Source: Triatoma infestans (taxonomy: Eukaryota; Arthropoda; Insecta; Hemiptera; Reduviidae). From it: 64,000 bases of DNA. Shown in pieces: positions 62,870-64,000 of this stretch. The notes beneath the pieces are model-generated. The model was not told where the DNA came from. It did not search any database and saw only the letters and a list, made by a program, of their open reading frames with translations. The number at the start of each line of letters is the position of its first letter. Position 1 is the stretch's first letter. Made by a program: the position numbers and the translations under genes. The DNA lies in NCBI GenBank assembly GCA_011037195.1, contig JAAEAF010014501.1, positions 51,817 to 115,816 on the forward strand, in the 5' to 3' direction.

Positions 62870-64000
62870 CACACTCTTAGCCACCGTACCAAGCGCATAG
62901 CGCCAAAACCGGTGCCTATGGTCACTTAGCCTTATCTACTAGGTAGATAAGTTCCCGTCCCTGCCACTGGGAGGCGGACCTCTACTTGTACGTCTAGTCC
63001 TTCTTATCACTGCGACTTCTTGAGCGAACTCGACAAAGTCTTCGAACTTCCTTGCATTCGTTTCCAGCTCTTTACATTCTCCCGGCCAGTTCCCCCCCCT
63101 ACTTATCAGCTTGAATTCCATATGGATTCTAGCCTCGTCGAGGAGAGGACACCGGAAGAGAACGTGGTGCACCGTGTCCCGCTGACCGCATTCACAATTT
63201 GGGGAATCTTTCAATCCCAAGTCGAAGAGCTTAGAATTGAACTCCCCGTGCCCCGTGAAATATTGTGTAACGGTCTGGGATAGCCGCAGCCATCGCATCG
63301 ACAGTCTGTGATGCAGATTTGGAAAGAACTCATAAGTAGTTCTTCCTGTCTCTGCCTCGTCCCAGCGTCTTTGCCACTTCCCTATCTCATACTCTCGGAT
63401 CGTTTTCTTTGCGAGAGCAGGAGGCATCTGACTGGACAACTCCCGACCATCAAGGACAATCATGTCCCTTTTTTGGTGTTTGTATCTTAGGGCCCTCATC
63501 TCTGCTTGGAGATCGAGCGGCAACACTCCAGCAACCACCGGTAAGGAGGCCGTGGACGCCGTCGCATAGGCCCTAGTCACCGAGCATAAAATAGCTCTCT
63601 GCATTCTTAATAGAATGCCGCTGTACGACCGCATGTCCAGCTTTTCAGCCCAACAGGCAGATGCGTACGTTGCGACATTCTCAATCACGCCCCTGTAGAT
63701 GGTCAGAGCCACACCAGTCTTCAGTCCCCACTCTCCACGGGCTACTCTTTGGATCCCCTGGTATAAGTTTAGGCATCTAGAGGCGACCCGCTGAATATGG
63801 GGCTTAAAAGAAAGCTTCCAATCCAGGAGCACGCCCAGATACTCGAACTGGGTTACGTGGGCTATTCTTTGTTCGTCCACCCGGATCCAGGGTGGACGAC
63901 TGGGATGAAGCTTGCCTTTCATGAGCATCACTTTCGACTTCTCAAACGAAATCTGCAGCTTTTCCCCTTGACACCATCTTTTTATTAGAGACACAGCTGT
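62870..64000 (-). mobile_element. R1-like LINE, 3' part, running off the window
   Basis: Minus-strand copy whose 3' end is at about 62870 beside an ATT repeat. It carries a long uninterrupted frame (next entry) that reaches the right edge, so the element continues beyond 64000. Confidence 0.8.
62939..63994 (-). CDS. R1-clade ORF2 C-terminal half (partial)
   Basis: 351 codons without a stop, probably an internal piece of a longer ORF2 polyprotein. LQISFEKSKVMLMKG and QFEYLGVLLDWKLSFKPHI are the RT segments after the catalytic palm; then IYRGVIENVATYASACWAEK, LLRMQRAILCSVTRAYATAS, VVAGVLPLDLQAEMRALRYK, the YFTGHGEFNSKLFDLGLKDS run and a zinc-knuckle-like CECGQRDTVHHVLFRCPLLD (C-x-C...H...C). 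No RNase H domain, as usual for R1. The apparent Met start is not meaningful. Among the LINEs here it is the least damaged and may be a recent insertion; the RT active site and endonuclease lie outside the window. Confidence 0.85.
   Translation of the reverse strand: MSLIKRWCQGEKLQISFEKSKVMLMKGKLHPSRPPWIRVDEQRIAHVTQFEYLGVLLDWKLSFKPHIQRVASRCLNLYQGIQRVARGEWGLKTGVALTIYRGVIENVATYASACWAEKLDMRSYSGILLRMQRAILCSVTRAYATASTASLPVVAGVLPLDLQAEMRALRYKHQKRDMIVLDGRELSSQMPPALAKKTIREYEIGKWQRRWDEAETGRTTYEFFPNLHHRLSMRWLRLSQTVTQYFTGHGEFNSKLFDLGLKDSPNCECGQRDTVHHVLFRCPLLDEARIHMEFKLISRGGNWPGECKELETNARKFEDFVEFAQEVAVIRRTRRTSRGPPPSGRDGNLST

Overview
This is AT-rich nuclear DNA of an animal, almost certainly an insect. 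The main reason is that the only host genes I can support are two members of the takeout / juvenile-hormone-binding-protein (JHBP) family, known mainly from insects, both split by long introns with GT-AG sites. The rest is a dense, nested mixture of transposable elements (TEs): mariner, other Tc1/mariner-type elements, Jockey-, RTE-, CR1- and R1/I-like LINEs, Penelope-like elements, tRNA-derived SINEs, solo LTRs and a very abundant non-autonomous repeat. I cannot name the species. No prokaryotic features, CRISPR arrays or viral genes were seen.

Host genes: takeout gene 1 lies on the minus strand, with coding exons at 15423-15489, 6489-6581, 3500-3647, 2541-2668 and 1027-1176; its last exon(s) lie beyond the left edge. 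Takeout gene 2 lies on the plus strand, with exons at 42417-42489, 45567-45659, 47138-47285 and 48503-48633; its later exons are not seen before the right edge. The genes are head-to-head about 27 kb apart and share exon lengths, intron phases and a TATA-like motif about 100 bp before the ATG, so they look like products of one duplication. Both encode a signal peptide followed by the two-cysteine N-terminus of secreted lipid-carrier proteins.

Layout: 1-15.5 kb is gene 1 with introns holding a SINE at a splice donor, LINE fragments, a nearly intact mariner (7192-8481), a minisatellite and a Penelope-like remnant. 15.5-42.3 kb is intergenic TE sequence: a nested Jockey/RTE/CR1 stack (16.8-19.7 kb), a Jockey copy with endonuclease and reverse transcriptase (RT) broken by a LINE (22.4-25.95 kb), a split SINE holding an 897-bp insert, solo LTRs, two transposons with about 500-bp inverted arms (30.3-31.7 and 32.3-33.8 kb) and a run of the abundant repeat (34.5-39.8 kb). 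42.3-48.7 kb is gene 2 with TE-filled introns. 48.7-64 kb is TE sequence ending in an R1-like LINE cut by the window edge.

Most notable systems: (1) a repeat family present about 14 times, with asymmetric terminal inverted repeats, a 3' hairpin, TT target preference and an internal ~300-bp unit of variable copy number, which matches the architecture of Helentron-derived HINE/DINE-1 elements; (2) Penelope-like terminal repeats arranged head-to-head and carrying hammerhead-ribozyme-like cores; (3) two transposons with very long inverted arms that would make long hairpin RNA; (4) an RTE insertion between two 142-bp direct repeats; (5) a SINE inserted exactly at a takeout splice donor, duplicating it.
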